Source: Leptospira noumeaensis
GTDB taxonomy: Bacteria > Spirochaetota > Leptospiria > Leptospirales > Leptospiraceae
Direction: 5' to 3'
DNA length: 64,000 nt
Assembly (NCBI RefSeq): GCF_004770765.1
Contig: NZ_RQFK01000014.1
Span: 76,403-140,402 of the forward strand
Each line of letters starts with the position of its first letter. Position 1 is the first letter of the stretch. Both the position numbers and the translations under genes were made by a program. Shown here one piece after another: positions 1-9,733 of this stretch. The notes below the pieces were generated by a model. The model did not search any database, had not been told where the DNA came from, and saw nothing but the letters and a program-made list of their open reading frames with translations.

Positions 1-5
1 TCCAA

Positions 6-191
6 GTGGCCACAAATGACTGGAAATCCACTCCCCACTGGGTTCTCCTACTCACGTTTATCCTTTTCCTATTTTATCCACTGACACTCGGTTTTTCCTT
101 CTTCCTCCGGACGGACGCCAACGTTGTAGTAGTCATCCTTTGGGTCATTTGGGCCTACAATTGGAGTAAATACACGTTCTGGAGAGAATAA
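6..191 (+). CDS. Small two-helix membrane protein (possibly truncated at window edge)
   Basis: This short reading frame encodes 61 residues with two hydrophobic stretches, about residues 11-33 and 38-52, so it is probably a small inner-membrane protein. I do not recognise the family. The first possible start in view is a GTG at position 6. The frame stays open to the left edge, so the true start may lie outside the window. It ends with TAA 67 nt before etfB, and it may be the last gene of an upstream unit. The coding status rests only on the open frame and protein-like composition. Confidence 0.5.
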   Translation: MATNDWKSTPHWVLLLTFILFLFYPLTLGFSFFLRTDANVVVVILWVIWAYNWSKYTFWRE

Positions 192-258
192 TGTACTTCC
201 CTTAAGACTTCCCTCACGTTTTCTGGTCTAAGGAAATCCACGAAAACGGGGTTTAGGA

Positions 259-1020
259 ATGAAAATTGTTGTTCTAGTTAAACAGGTTCCGGACACGGAA
301 ACCAATATCAAAGTCGGCGACAAATCGATCAACGAAGCTGGCGTAAAATGGATCATCTCTCCTTATGATGAATTTGCTATCGAAGAGGGAATTAGAATTC
401 GCGAAAAAAGCGGTGGAGAAGTCATTGCAGTGTCCCTCGGCCCAGACCGCGCTGTAGAAGCACTTCGTACTGCCTACGCTATGGGTGTAGACAGAGCTGT
501 TCATGTAAAAGTGGATGACTACGTAACTTTTGATTCTACATACACTTCCGAACTTCTTGCAAACCTCATCAAAGCTGAAAATGCAGATGTAGTGATTGGT
601 GGACGTCAATCCATCGATACTGACAGCTCACAAGTTGTCGTTCAAATTGCAGAGAGATTGAATGTTCCTCACGTAGCAATGGCCCTCAAACTAGAGTTTG
701 ACGGAAACAAAGTTACTGCAACTCGCGAAATCGAAGGTGGAACTGAAGTAGTAGAAACAACTGCTCCTTTAGCTGTCACTGCTCAAAAAGGATTGAACGA
801 ACCAAGATACCCAAGTTTGAAAGGAATCATGTCTGCGAAGAAAAAACCGGTAGATGTTAAAAAACCGGAAGAACTCGGAGCAACTGGATCTAAACTCGAA
901 GTTGTATCTCTTGAACCACCTCCTCCACGTATCGCTGGTCGAAAACTGGAAGCAGCAGATGCAGCAGGTTTTGCATCTCAACTTGTAAAAGCACTTCGCG
1001 AAGAAGCGAAGGTCATCTAA
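259..1020 (+). CDS. etfB: Electron transfer flavoprotein, beta subunit
   Basis: EtfB is the AMP-binding small subunit of electron transfer flavoprotein, the soluble FAD carrier that takes electrons from acyl-CoA dehydrogenases to the respiratory chain. The 253-residue length is normal for the family. The N-terminus (MKIVVLVKQVPDTE) and the block GGRQSIDTDSSQVVVQIAERL near residue 115 are typical EtfB sequence. The ATG at 259 follows a purine-rich GGGG stretch. The gene lies 10 nt upstream of etfA, with the etfA ribosome site overlapping its stop, so the two are surely co-expressed. An acyl-CoA dehydrogenase encoded at 20705-22279 is a plausible electron donor. Confidence 0.95.
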   Translation: MKIVVLVKQVPDTETNIKVGDKSINEAGVKWIISPYDEFAIEEGIRIREKSGGEVIAVSLGPDRAVEALRTAYAMGVDRAVHVKVDDYVTFDSTYTSELLANLIKAENADVVIGGRQSIDTDSSQVVVQIAERLNVPHVAMALKLEFDGNKVTATREIEGGTEVVETTAPLAVTAQKGLNEPRYPSLKGIMSAKKKPVDVKKPEELGATGSKLEVVSLEPPPPRIAGRKLEAADAAGFASQLVKALREEAKVI

Positions 1021-1030
1021 GGAGACTAAC

Positions 1031-1990
1031 ATGGCAGATGTTTTAGTAGTTGGTGAATTAAAAAACGGCGAACTTAAAAAAATCTCAAAAGAACTCACTT
1101 CTGCAGCTCGCAAAATTGCGGACTCCATTGGTGGCAAAGTTCATACAGTAATCATTACTGAAAACGTGGATGCGTTTGCAGGTGATTTGAAAGCGGTTGG
1201 TGCTGATACAGTAATCGGTGCAAACCTTGGCGAATTTACTCCTGAAGGTTATGCAAATGGAATTTTTGCAATCATCCAAGAGAAAAAACCAGCAGTGGTT
1301 CTTCTACCACACTCCGCACAAGGAAAAGAATACTCTGCAAGAGTAGCGATCAAAGCAAATGCTGGAATCGTTGCTGATGCGGTAGCTCTTTCTGTTGACG
1401 GTGGTAAAGTTGTTGCTAAAAAACCAATTTACTCTGGAAAAGCTTATGCAAATTTCAAAGTCACTTCCGACATCCAAATCTTTACAGTACGTGCTAACTC
1501 CCAAGAAGTAACTCCAAAAGACGGAGCGGGTGCTGTTGAAAAATCTGGTGCAGCTGCAGGCGAAGTAAGAACTAAGTCTCTCTCTAAAGATCTTTCTGGT
1601 GGAAACAAAGTACAACTTGCTGATGCTTCTATCATTGTGTCAGGCGGACGCGGAATCAAAGGACCAGAAAACTGGCCTATCATCCAAGACTTAGCAGACA
1701 CACTCGGAGCAGCACTTGGTGCTTCTCGTGCGACTGTAGATGCAGGATGGATTTCTCACTCCCACCAAGTAGGACAAACAGGTAAAACTGTCTCCCCTAA
1801 TTGTTACATTGCTTGCGGTATCTCCGGAGCCATCCAACACTTAGCGGGTATGGGATCTTCTAAATACATCGTTGCCATCAACAAAGATGGAGATGCTCCT
1901 ATTTTCAAAGTAGCAACTTACGGTGTCGTTGCGGACCTTTTCGAAGTAGTGCCTGCACTTACTTCTGAGTTCAAAAAAGTATTGGGTTAA
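1031..1990 (+). CDS. etfA: Electron transfer flavoprotein, alpha subunit
   Basis: EtfA is the FAD-carrying large subunit that pairs with EtfB. The protein has 319 residues, the usual length. The C-terminal FAD domain is clear: [13 protein letters not shown] near residue 203, [11 protein letters not shown] near 230, [11 protein letters not shown] near 247, and [13 protein letters not shown] near 262. The start ATG has an AAGGAG ribosome site overlapping the etfB stop codon. The stop codon sits inside a small perfect inverted repeat (ATTGGG, TTAATT loop, CCCAAT at 1981-1998) that may act as a weak terminator, though no T-run follows it. Confidence 0.95.
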   Translation: MADVLVVGELKNGELKKISKELTSAARKIADSIGGKVHTVIITENVDAFAGDLKAVGADTVIGANLGEFTPEGYANGIFAIIQEKKPAVVLLPHSAQGKEYSARVAIKANAGIVADAVALSVDGGKVVAKKPIYSGKAYANFKVTSDIQIFTVRANSQEVTPKDGAGAVEKSGAAAGEVRTKSLSKDLSGGNKVQLADASIIVSGGRGIKGPENWPIIQDLADTLGAALGASRATVDAGWISHSHQVGQTGKTVSPNCYIACGISGAIQHLAGMGSSKYIVAINKDGDAPIFKVATYGVVADLFEVVPALTSEFKKVLG

Positions 1991-2013
1991 TTCCCAATAC
2001 GAACTATCAAACT

Positions 2014-2595
2014 TTGAGGAATTTCCTTCCCAAATTTACGATTGTTCTCCTTTTCTCTGTCCAAACGGGTTACCTTTGGGCAGAGGATGGAAGAGATCGC
2101 CTGAATGCCGTCATAGGCAAAATGAATTCTCTCGAAAGTTTTCGCGCCTCTGTCACCATCAACGGTGGCCTAACGGGTGTCGTATCTTTCAAAAGCCCAA
2201 ACCAACTCCATGCTCGTTTCAGTGACGGACGGATCATTTCCTCGAACGGCAGGATTTTATGGTTTTATAATCCAGACTCATCCATAGCAGGAAAACAAGA
2301 CCTAAAAGGTGTTTCCGGCGGACTCGGTGGCCTACTTTCCGGATACGAAAATGTGTCGGTAAGTGGAAGAACTTTTCGTCTTACTTCTACTACCAAGCGG
2401 TATAATGAAATTATCTTGGTTGTTTCCGATAACGACCTTCCCCGCGTACTCAAAATGAAACGTTCCGATGAAGAAATCACCGAAGTGGCCTTCTCAGGCA
2501 TAGCTACCAATATTGGTCTCGGAACAGGACTATTCAACTTCCAACCTCCCACAAGCTCACAAATTGTTGAGAACCCTCTCAACCAAAAGGAGTGA
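2014..2595 (+). CDS. LolA-like outer-membrane lipoprotein carrier protein
   Basis: The 193-residue product starts with a signal peptide (hydrophobic residues about 7-22, probable cleavage near LWAED). The rest resembles the LolA/LolB fold: a repeat-free beta-rich domain with a short linker (LNAVIGKMNSLESFRASVTI) typical of LolA-type proteins that ferry lipoproteins across the periplasm. The start appears to be TTG at 2014; no ATG is available. The gene sits 23 nt after etfA and its stop overlaps the ribosome site of the next gene. Assignment rests on overall pattern, so it could be another LolA-fold periplasmic protein such as a DUF4292 or DUF6263 type. Confidence 0.65.
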   Translation: MRNFLPKFTIVLLFSVQTGYLWAEDGRDRLNAVIGKMNSLESFRASVTINGGLTGVVSFKSPNQLHARFSDGRIISSNGRILWFYNPDSSIAGKQDLKGVSGGLGGLLSGYENVSVSGRTFRLTSTTKRYNEIILVVSDNDLPRVLKMKRSDEEITEVAFSGIATNIGLGTGLFNFQPPTSSQIVENPLNQKE

Positions 2596-2597
2596 TT

Positions 2598-4553
2598 GTG
2601 ACTCCGGTCTCCCGCACAGAAGCACATAGAGTTTTTGCCGACTTGTACCGTAAAACGCGGACACCGGAACACCAACAGCTCATTGATGAGGCCATTTTAA
2701 AATCAAACGACGTATTCATTCGTATTGATCTCATCCGAAAAGTAGATGAAGATTTTGAAAGTAAAAACAAACCCAAAAAAGAAGACAGTCGGGATCGTGG
2801 TCTTCCTGAAAAAGAACAACCAAGAAGAGAAGTCATTTCTCGCACTAATACTCCGGAACCTAAACCAAAACGTTCTAGTGACTTAGTCACAATCGATAGC
2901 GCCAAACAAAAACAAAACCCTGGAAAAAAAAGAGCCATTGAACAAAAGCAAGGTGGCGGTCTTCTTGCAGGATTGTTTGGTGGAGGAGCTGGAAACACAA
3001 ACAACTCGATTAGTAAATTTGCGAAAGAAACGGGAACCATTGACATTGGACTTTTTGGTAGGAACCCTACGATTTCCAATAATGTGGAAAAACTATTTCG
3101 TGGAATGAAAGAAGATGTTCTAATTCCCACCATCCAAGCCCTTCGTGTTTCCGAACAACAAGGATGGAGGATTTGGACTCCACTAGTTTACAATATCATC
3201 AATAATTTTAATAAGTTTTTTAATTCCTTTGCATCGCTTGATGCACTTATCTTAGATAAAATATCCGCTGATATTTTTTTAGAACGTTCTCTCAAGATGC
3301 AAATGTTTTATGTGCGTTTCCTTCAAAGAAACGATGCAAATGACATCATTCTTTCTAACCTTCCAGACATTGTTAAAATGGATGAGAAACTCACACCAAA
3401 ACTTAGCAAAATTATGGAAGGAGTCAACTACGCACTCAACCTAGAAAACAACAAACCTAGGTTATCTGACGCCATCACTGCATTTTACATTGTAGCAAAG
3501 AAAAAAATGTTCACTTGGCCAGAGATTGTGGCTGATTTAAAAGTTCCTGCCATCCAAGAACATAAATTTCAAGCAGCCCGTGAAATACAAAAAGAAGTAG
3601 AGATCACGGTTGCTAAATTATCTGACGACATCAACACTCGAACTTTCAAAAAAGAAGAACTCGCAAATCTTCGCACACGTTATTTTTCAATCGATGATAA
3701 AGGAAAAATCAGTTTCGATTTTCTGAATGTAGTTGTGGATGATTTTATGGCACACCATATGCCTGAATCGGCAAAAAGCCAAACTGTCAAAAATAGTTAC
3801 AAATCACAACCGCATAGACTCGTTTATCTTTTGTTACGTGATCTACAAACAGTCTATATCAACTTAATTGAAGGGTATGTTCGTCTTGGTGATAAAAACC
3901 AAAACCAAGAACTCCTTATCATCCAACCAGGACTTTTTAGAAACGAAATTGACCAACTCAATTCGTTAGTTCGAACCATTGATAATTTTAATAAAAAATT
4001 CCCAAGTTTCCAATATAGTTTTCAACAGTATGGAATGGATAACAGCACAGGGAATGCAGCAAATGATCAAATTGCAGGAACCATTGTCCTCGCCTTACAA
4101 GAATCATCCGAATTTTTTGGAAGTTTTGCGGGAAAACTCAATATCATTGTAGAAAACCATTTGATGGCAAAAGCCACAGAAGCCAAAGGGAAAGTGAACG
4201 ATAAAATTTCCTCCACAAAGGACAAAGTCATTGAAGAAGTAAAAATTTCCCAAAGGTTCATCCCCCATTTTGACAAAGCTGTTGTGGCGAAAGAAAGAAT
4301 CAATGGGATGAAAGTGGAAGATGTTTTTGTTCAATTCACTAAGTATTTATATAACTATGCGGTCATTTTCAAAGATCCTGCAACCACATCTAAACTCACA
4401 GCTCATCGCAAAATTGAACAAGAGCTCATTAAACTAAACAAAGAATACGAAAGGCTTACCTACTCTACGTTTAACAAAGAAACAGAAGGTAGTTCCGTAT
4501 CTTCTGAAAACCAGAGTTCTGATTCCATGGATGAATCGGAAGGAGAAACATGA
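2598..4553 (+). CDS. Large conserved-looking protein of unknown function
   Basis: I do not recognise this 651-residue protein. I chose the GTG at 2598 because an AAGGAG ribosome site at 2587-2592 lies at the correct spacing; the upstream in-frame GTG at 2592 overlaps that site. The N-terminal 45 residues look folded. Residues about 50-120 are highly charged and proline/lysine rich, followed by a glycine-rich patch (GGGLLAGLFGGGAG) near 125. The remaining 500 residues are helix-rich with no signal peptide, no membrane segment and no catalytic motif I can name. The acidic serine-rich tail ends in SEGET. Its stop overlaps the trpS start (ATGA), so it is translationally coupled to trpS, but that need not mean a related function. 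Confidence 0.85.
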   Translation: MTPVSRTEAHRVFADLYRKTRTPEHQQLIDEAILKSNDVFIRIDLIRKVDEDFESKNKPKKEDSRDRGLPEKEQPRREVISRTNTPEPKPKRSSDLVTIDSAKQKQNPGKKRAIEQKQGGGLLAGLFGGGAGNTNNSISKFAKETGTIDIGLFGRNPTISNNVEKLFRGMKEDVLIPTIQALRVSEQQGWRIWTPLVYNIINNFNKFFNSFASLDALILDKISADIFLERSLKMQMFYVRFLQRNDANDIILSNLPDIVKMDEKLTPKLSKIMEGVNYALNLENNKPRLSDAITAFYIVAKKKMFTWPEIVADLKVPAIQEHKFQAAREIQKEVEITVAKLSDDINTRTFKKEELANLRTRYFSIDDKGKISFDFLNVVVDDFMAHHMPESAKSQTVKNSYKSQPHRLVYLLLRDLQTVYINLIEGYVRLGDKNQNQELLIIQPGLFRNEIDQLNSLVRTIDNFNKKFPSFQYSFQQYGMDNSTGNAANDQIAGTIVLALQESSEFFGSFAGKLNIIVENHLMAKATEAKGKVNDKISSTKDKVIEEVKISQRFIPHFDKAVVAKERINGMKVEDVFVQFTKYLYNYAVIFKDPATTSKLTAHRKIEQELIKLNKEYERLTYSTFNKETEGSSVSSENQSSDSMDESEGET

Positions 4554-5518
4554 GAGTCCTTACTGGATTACAACCATCAGGCAAACTTCATTTAGGTAAT
4601 TATTTTTCTGCGATTAAAAAAATCTTGGACTACCAATCCAAAGAAGATTTGTTTCTCTTCATTGCCAATTTACATGCACTCACTACATTTAGATCTAAAG
4701 AAGAACTAAGAACCTTCACCATAGAATGTGCAATCGACTTACTCGCACTAGGTGTTGATCCAAAAAAATCCGTCTTCTGGGTTCAAAGTGATGTTCCCCA
4801 AGTGACTGAACTCACTTGGTATCTTTCTCAATCCATCACAGTGTCTCAATTACAACTGGCTCATTCTTTTAAAGACAAAGTGGCCAAAGGTTTTGTTCCA
4901 GGTGCCGGACTTTTTACTTATCCTGTGCTCATGGCAAGTGACATCTTACTTTTTTCTGCAGAAAAAGTTCCCGTAGGAAAAGACCAAAAACAACATTTGG
5001 AATTTGCTCGTGACATTGCCGAAAGATTCAACACTCAATTTGGACAGGCATTAATCATCCCAGAACCAGACATTGATGAAAACACAGCCACAATACCAGG
5101 TGTAGACGGGGCAAAGATGTCCAAGTCTTACCAAAACACCATCGACTTCTTTGGAACCGAAAAAGAAATCAAAAAGAAAGTGATGTCGATTGTGAGTGAT
5201 TCGAAGGCCGTAGAAGACCCAAAAGATCCGGAATCCTCTGTTATCTTTCAAATCCATTCTCTTTTTCTTTCCCCTTCAGAAAAAACCTCCCAAATGGAAA
5301 AATACAAACGAGGTGGGGTGGGATATGGAGATCTCAAAAAAGATCTACTCGAATCTATCCTAAATCATTTTGCCCCTTTCCGGAGAAAACGAGAAGAACT
5401 GGCACAAAACTTAGATTATGTGCATCAGGTTCTAAAAGAAGGAAAAGAAAAAGCAAAAATCGTTGCAGAATCCAAACTTGAAGACGTTAGAAAAACTCTG
5501 GGTATCTACCCTTTTTAA
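4550..5518 (+). CDS. trpS: Tryptophanyl-tRNA synthetase
   Basis: TrpS charges tRNA-Trp with tryptophan in the cytoplasm. The 322-residue protein is of normal bacterial size. The class I signatures are present: TGLQPSGKLHLGNYF near residues 5-19 (HIGH-type motif, here HLGN) and AKMSKS near residue 187. The block ILLFSAEKVPVGKDQKQHLEFARDIA is also characteristic and contains the tryptophan-pocket region. The ATG has an AAGGAG site 4-5 nt upstream and overlaps the previous stop. No trp leader or T-box was seen upstream. Confidence 0.97.
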   Translation: MRVLTGLQPSGKLHLGNYFSAIKKILDYQSKEDLFLFIANLHALTTFRSKEELRTFTIECAIDLLALGVDPKKSVFWVQSDVPQVTELTWYLSQSITVSQLQLAHSFKDKVAKGFVPGAGLFTYPVLMASDILLFSAEKVPVGKDQKQHLEFARDIAERFNTQFGQALIIPEPDIDENTATIPGVDGAKMSKSYQNTIDFFGTEKEIKKKVMSIVSDSKAVEDPKDPESSVIFQIHSLFLSPSEKTSQMEKYKRGGVGYGDLKKDLLESILNHFAPFRRKREELAQNLDYVHQVLKEGKEKAKIVAESKLEDVRKTLGIYPF

Positions 5519-5560
5519 TTTCTAAAGAACCAAACTCACTTTCCATTTACCTCTCTGGAT

Positions 5561-7390
5561 ATGAAACCGGAGATTTACTTACTCCCCAGATCCGATTTCG
5601 GTTGGTTCTGTTTGGGAATTTGTAACAGTGCATTTTTCCTAAAACTCGGCTGCCAAATACCCGGTTTTCATTCTTTTCTCCTCTTAATCTTTCTCTCTTT
5701 ATTTTTCCTTTATTCCCTCCTTCCTCAAATGGCAACGCATAGAAACGACAATCGAATTTATCTCTGTTTGATCTCATCCCTTCTTTTTTTGTTAATTGCT
5801 AATTTACAGGTTAGTCCAAGTCCAAGAACCATAAATCCCAGTTTCCGCTCCTATTTAGAATCCCAAATCAAAAAGTCACCACTTAGTAAATTTGAATCGC
5901 GAATCGTTATGGGTTTGGTCACTGGATCCACAAAAGAAATCCCAGGAAGTTTCAAAGAAATGGCAAAAGAATCTGGCATCTTACATTTGTTTGCTGCTTC
6001 TGGATTACATTTGGGGATTTTTATTGGTTCTTTACAATTTATAGGAAATCTCTGTTTTACCAAAAACAAATGGATTTCTCTTATACTTTCTCTAGGACTC
6101 GGTTTTATTTATTTGGCAGCTTTGGATTTTCCAGTTTCTTTTTTAAGAGCCTATCTTTTTGTTTTTTTATCTCTTACAGCTTCTCTGTTTTACAGAAAAA
6201 TTGGGCCAGCAGATTTACTTGTGATCTCTTCAGCCTGCGTTGCCTTTTTCCTATTTTACGATTTTTTAAGTATTGGTTTTTTATTATCCTTTGGGGCAGT
6301 TTTTGGTATTTTTTTTATCAAACCCTGTTTTGATTTTTGTTTTCTTCCCAAATCCAAATCTTTTTTGAAAGAAAATCTCCACTTAACACTTGCTTGTTCC
6401 CTGTGTAGTTTTCCCGTTTTAGTTTATTACTTTCGGTCTTTTTCTTTTGGAGGGATTGGAATCAATTTTTTGTTAGTTCCATTGGCGGGAATTCTTTTGC
6501 CCACGCTGTATTTGAGTTTGTTTTTACAAAGCCTTGTTCCCACATTTCTTGTAGAATCAATTTCCTCTTGGATTTGGGTTCCGGCTTCTTTCGAATTATC
6601 CTTATTCTTAAAATTATTTTCTTGGATCTCTTTCCATGCCAGGGGTTACCAAACTTGGGCCACAGTCCCAACGGGACTTTGTTTGGTTTCTATCTTCCTC
6701 ATTTTTTGTTTCACTTTTTATCCCAAACTCAAAATGAAACACATACCTATTTTAAAATTTTCTCTATACCTTCTTCCCTGTTTATTTTTTGTTTTATCGT
6801 ATTTTTTTCCGAGAGAAAAAATCCCCGGTTTAGAAACCAAATCGGGGAAAAGAAACCTTTCTCTCCGCTTGGAGGATCATTTATACGTATTTGGGAAATG
6901 TGATTCTAAAAAAATATTAGAACCGTCACCCGGATCTCCACCACCGAAAAAAATATCATTTGAAAGTGAAACTTGTTTGCAAGGGATTCTTTCCCAAATG
7001 TCTAAATATCAAATAACGGATGTTTATTGGCATGGTTCCAAACAGGAATTGGATTGGATCTCACACTTCCAATTGCCCATAAAACCAGTAAGAACCGAAA
7101 TCCTCGGAGCTAGTATGAATCCAGGTTTTTCCATCCTTCGTTTTGATGGGAACCCCAAAGAGGTAGACCAGTTTCTAAAACAAACAAAACTTGTTAATCA
7201 ATCACAAAAGGATCCTAATTGGAAAGGAGTTTTACTTTTGGACTTTCCTCCATGGAAAAAAAAGGAAGCGAAAGAATGGATCCAATACCAAAAACTACTT
7301 GGGATTTCCACTGCCTGGAAAATGATACTCGTTGAGGATAGTTTTGAAATCCCCTTACGCCACCATCTCCAATATCCAGACCTTCTTTGA
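5561..7390 (+). CDS. comEC: ComEC/Rec2-family DNA-uptake membrane protein
   Basis: ComEC forms the inner-membrane channel for single-stranded DNA during natural transformation. The 609-residue protein has the competence-domain hallmark HLFAASGLHLGIF near residues 138-150, preceded by the loop VTGSTKEIPGSFKEMAKESG, and about ten hydrophobic segments up to residue 420. The C-terminal 180 residues are soluble, but the metallo-beta-lactamase HxHxDH motif is not visible, so this version is either of the short type or has a degenerate nuclease-like domain. An N-terminal OB-fold region is also not obvious. The 3' end overlaps the start of rsmA by about 47 nt. No other com genes are nearby, so competence itself cannot be inferred. 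Confidence 0.85.
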   Translation: MKPEIYLLPRSDFGWFCLGICNSAFFLKLGCQIPGFHSFLLLIFLSLFFLYSLLPQMATHRNDNRIYLCLISSLLFLLIANLQVSPSPRTINPSFRSYLESQIKKSPLSKFESRIVMGLVTGSTKEIPGSFKEMAKESGILHLFAASGLHLGIFIGSLQFIGNLCFTKNKWISLILSLGLGFIYLAALDFPVSFLRAYLFVFLSLTASLFYRKIGPADLLVISSACVAFFLFYDFLSIGFLLSFGAVFGIFFIKPCFDFCFLPKSKSFLKENLHLTLACSLCSFPVLVYYFRSFSFGGIGINFLLVPLAGILLPTLYLSLFLQSLVPTFLVESISSWIWVPASFELSLFLKLFSWISFHARGYQTWATVPTGLCLVSIFLIFCFTFYPKLKMKHIPILKFSLYLLPCLFFVLSYFFPREKIPGLETKSGKRNLSLRLEDHLYVFGKCDSKKILEPSPGSPPPKKISFESETCLQGILSQMSKYQITDVYWHGSKQELDWISHFQLPIKPVRTEILGASMNPGFSILRFDGNPKEVDQFLKQTKLVNQSQKDPNWKGVLLLDFPPWKKKEAKEWIQYQKLLGISTAWKMILVEDSFEIPLRHHLQYPDLL

Positions 7391-8219
7391 AGCCAAAGGC
7401 ATAAGGGCCCAAAAGAAATTTGGACAAAACTTTCTCATTGACCAAAACATAGTCAATTTCATTGTGAACTCCACCGAATCATTGTTAACCAAAGATATCA
7501 CTTTGGCAGAAATTGGAATTGGTCTCGGAACTTTAACCTATCCCGTCCTCGGTTTGGACAAAAAAACCTACCTTTTTGAAATCGATCATGCCTACATCCA
7601 ATTGGCTAAGGAAGAAATTTTACCTAAATTTCCCAAAGCACTGTTATTTGAAGGGGATGCATTAGAAAATCTTTTCCATATCTATCAGGAAAATGTTTTT
7701 GTATTCGGGAACTTACCATACCACCTAACAACAGAAATCATCAACACCCTTGTCATTCATTGTAGAAATTTCCAAGGGGGAATTTTTATGGTGCAGAAAG
7801 AATTTGCAGAACGCCTTGTGAAAGAAACTTCGTCTTTATCTGTATTTCTCTCTGCGTTCTGTGATGTGAAGTATCTGAAAACTGTGCATAAAAACTGTTT
7901 TTTTCCAATCCCCAAAATCCACTCGGCCCTCATCCTTTTAAAACCCAAAAGCCAATCAAAACCAATGGAATGGCGACTAGAAACAGAAAGAGAAATAGAA
8001 CTCTGGTCACGGATGTTACGCACTCTCTTTTGGGGGAAACGAAAACAAATCCAAGTAAGCCTCAGAGAATCACCTTTTTCGGAAGACCCAGTGTTTCGTG
8101 AAGCACTAGGAAAAGCCATTCAGTCAGCAGGGGTTCCACCTACGGCAAGACCTGAAGAATTGAACCGTGAACAATTTCTGACTTTGGGTCAACATTTGCT
8201 TGACCATTTGTCAAAATGA
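7344..8219 (+). CDS. rsmA: 16S rRNA (adenine1518-N6/adenine1519-N6) dimethyltransferase
   Basis: RsmA (KsgA) dimethylates two adjacent adenines in the 3' hairpin of 16S rRNA using S-adenosylmethionine. The family markers are KKFGQNFLID near residue 24, the SAM loop EIGIGLGTLTYPVL near 54, and the catalytic FGNLPYHLTTEII near 119. The length of about 291 residues is normal. I take TTG 7344 as start because a GAGG site lies 6 nt upstream; TTG 7332 is an alternative four codons earlier. Either start overlaps the end of comEC, so expression is probably coupled. Confidence 0.95.
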   Translation: MKSPYATISNIQTFFEAKGIRAQKKFGQNFLIDQNIVNFIVNSTESLLTKDITLAEIGIGLGTLTYPVLGLDKKTYLFEIDHAYIQLAKEEILPKFPKALLFEGDALENLFHIYQENVFVFGNLPYHLTTEIINTLVIHCRNFQGGIFMVQKEFAERLVKETSSLSVFLSAFCDVKYLKTVHKNCFFPIPKIHSALILLKPKSQSKPMEWRLETEREIELWSRMLRTLFWGKRKQIQVSLRESPFSEDPVFREALGKAIQSAGVPPTARPEELNREQFLTLGQHLLDHLSK

Positions 8220-8238
8220 TGGCAAAATTATTTCCGCC

Positions 8239-9480
8239 ATGTTCGAGAATTTCACACCTCCGCCCATCGTTACCTACGCCATCCCGGTATTCTTCCTACT
8301 CATTGGAATCGAAGTTTACATCGGATACCGCAAAAACAAAGCCCTCTACCGGCTAAACGATTCCATCGCTGACTTAAGTACAGGGATCATCTCCCAAATC
8401 TGGGGACTTTTCCAAAAAGGAATTGGACTTTTTGCTTATTTTTATATCTACGAACATTTCCGTTTTTTCGAATTTGCACTTACCAACCCATGGGCTTGGG
8501 TTCTCTGTATTGTTGGTCAGGATTTTTGTTACTACTGGTCCCACCGTTTGGCCCACGAAGTCAATATCCTTTGGGCAGGACATGTCATCCACCACCACAG
8601 CGAAGAATACAATTTGGTAGTGGCCCTCCGCCAAACCGGACTCGGTGGGATTGTCTCTTGGATTTTTTATGTTCCTTTGGCTCTAGTCGGATTCCATCCT
8701 TGGATGTATCTTGCTAGCGGACAAATCAACCTAGTGTATCAATTCTGGGTTCACACCAAAGCTGTGGGTAAAATTGGAAAAATTGGAGAATACCTTCTTT
8801 CCACTCCTTCCCACCACAGAGTCCACCATGCGATTAACCCCATCTATATAGATAAAAACCACGGTGGGATCTTTATCATTTTTGATCGTATGTTTGGAAC
8901 CTTCCGCGAAGAAACAGAACCTTGTGTATATGGAACAGTGAAACCCCTTCGTAGTTTCAATCCTGTTTATGCTAATTTTCATTACTACTGGGAACTCATC
9001 AAACAAGCAGCGAGTGCTCCCTATTTCTTAGATAAAATTAAGGTCTTTTTCAAACCGCCAGGTTGGTATCCAAGAGAAGGCACAAAACCTTCTGGATTTT
9101 TACCCATCCCGGAAGTCAGTCCCGAGTCCTTCCATAAGTACGATCCGAAACCAAACACCGAAGTAAGAGCTTATACAACCACTTGGTTTGTTCTGGTTCT
9201 CCTTTTGTCTTTTGCCTTCCTTCTCTTTGTGGGAAAATTCGCTTTGATTTCCCAAATCCTTGTGACCGTTTGGGTGACCCTTTCTTTACTCGCCATCAAT
9301 GCCCTCATTGAAGGGAAATCCTGGGCCGGAGCCATGGAAATCACAAGGCTTCTGTTTGGATTTCTTGTCATTGGTTACTTTGATGTGGGCTGGGCCTACT
9401 ATGCGATTGGGATTGTTTGCCTCCTTGTTGCAGGAATCTACCTCTACCGTACGAGCGGACAAAAAGCCCAAGCCGCTTAG
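8239..9480 (+). CDS. Sterol desaturase/alkylglycerol monooxygenase-like di-iron membrane enzyme
   Basis: This 413-residue membrane protein belongs to the fatty acid hydroxylase/sterol desaturase superfamily, which uses a histidine-coordinated di-iron centre for O2-dependent hydroxylation or desaturation. The histidine boxes are SHRLAHE near residue 107, HVIHHHSEEYN near 123 and SHHRVHHA near 198. The N-terminal layout and long C-terminal membrane region resemble alkylglycerol monooxygenase (TMEM195 type), which cleaves ether lipids. I use ATG 8239; the frame is open upstream from 8200 within the end of rsmA. The substrate cannot be read from sequence. Confidence 0.85.
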   Translation: MFENFTPPPIVTYAIPVFFLLIGIEVYIGYRKNKALYRLNDSIADLSTGIISQIWGLFQKGIGLFAYFYIYEHFRFFEFALTNPWAWVLCIVGQDFCYYWSHRLAHEVNILWAGHVIHHHSEEYNLVVALRQTGLGGIVSWIFYVPLALVGFHPWMYLASGQINLVYQFWVHTKAVGKIGKIGEYLLSTPSHHRVHHAINPIYIDKNHGGIFIIFDRMFGTFREETEPCVYGTVKPLRSFNPVYANFHYYWELIKQAASAPYFLDKIKVFFKPPGWYPREGTKPSGFLPIPEVSPESFHKYDPKPNTEVRAYTTTWFVLVLLLSFAFLLFVGKFALISQILVTVWVTLSLLAINALIEGKSWAGAMEITRLLFGFLVIGYFDVGWAYYAIGIVCLLVAGIYLYRTSGQKAQAA

Positions 9481-9515
9481 CCGCCGTTTTCTCCGAAAGA
9501 TCCGAACAAACTTCC

Positions 9516-9542
9516 TTCCTACCAGAAAGATTCTGGTAGGAA
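9516..9542. terminator. Perfect 12-bp hairpin downstream of the AGMO-like gene
   Basis: TTCCTACCAGAA at 9516-9527 and its exact reverse complement at 9531-9542 flank a 3-nt loop (AGA). It lies 36 nt after the stop of the AGMO-like gene. The stem is long and perfect; the following T-run is short (TTTGTGATTT), so it is a probable intrinsic terminator, though an RNA-stabilising hairpin is possible. Confidence 0.6.
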
Positions 9543-9733
9543 TTTGTGATTTCCTAAAGTAAACACTGTTCTCTAAACATTTTCCTTACGGAAAAACGGA
9601 TGACCTAAAAACCACTCTCAGTGTTATGTCACATAAATGCCATGAATGAGGCGGATTCACCGATCGTTCCCCTTGACCGAACGAGGCCCCGTGAGAATTT
9701 GGCATTGCACCATAGTTTTTGAGGCGAAATGAG

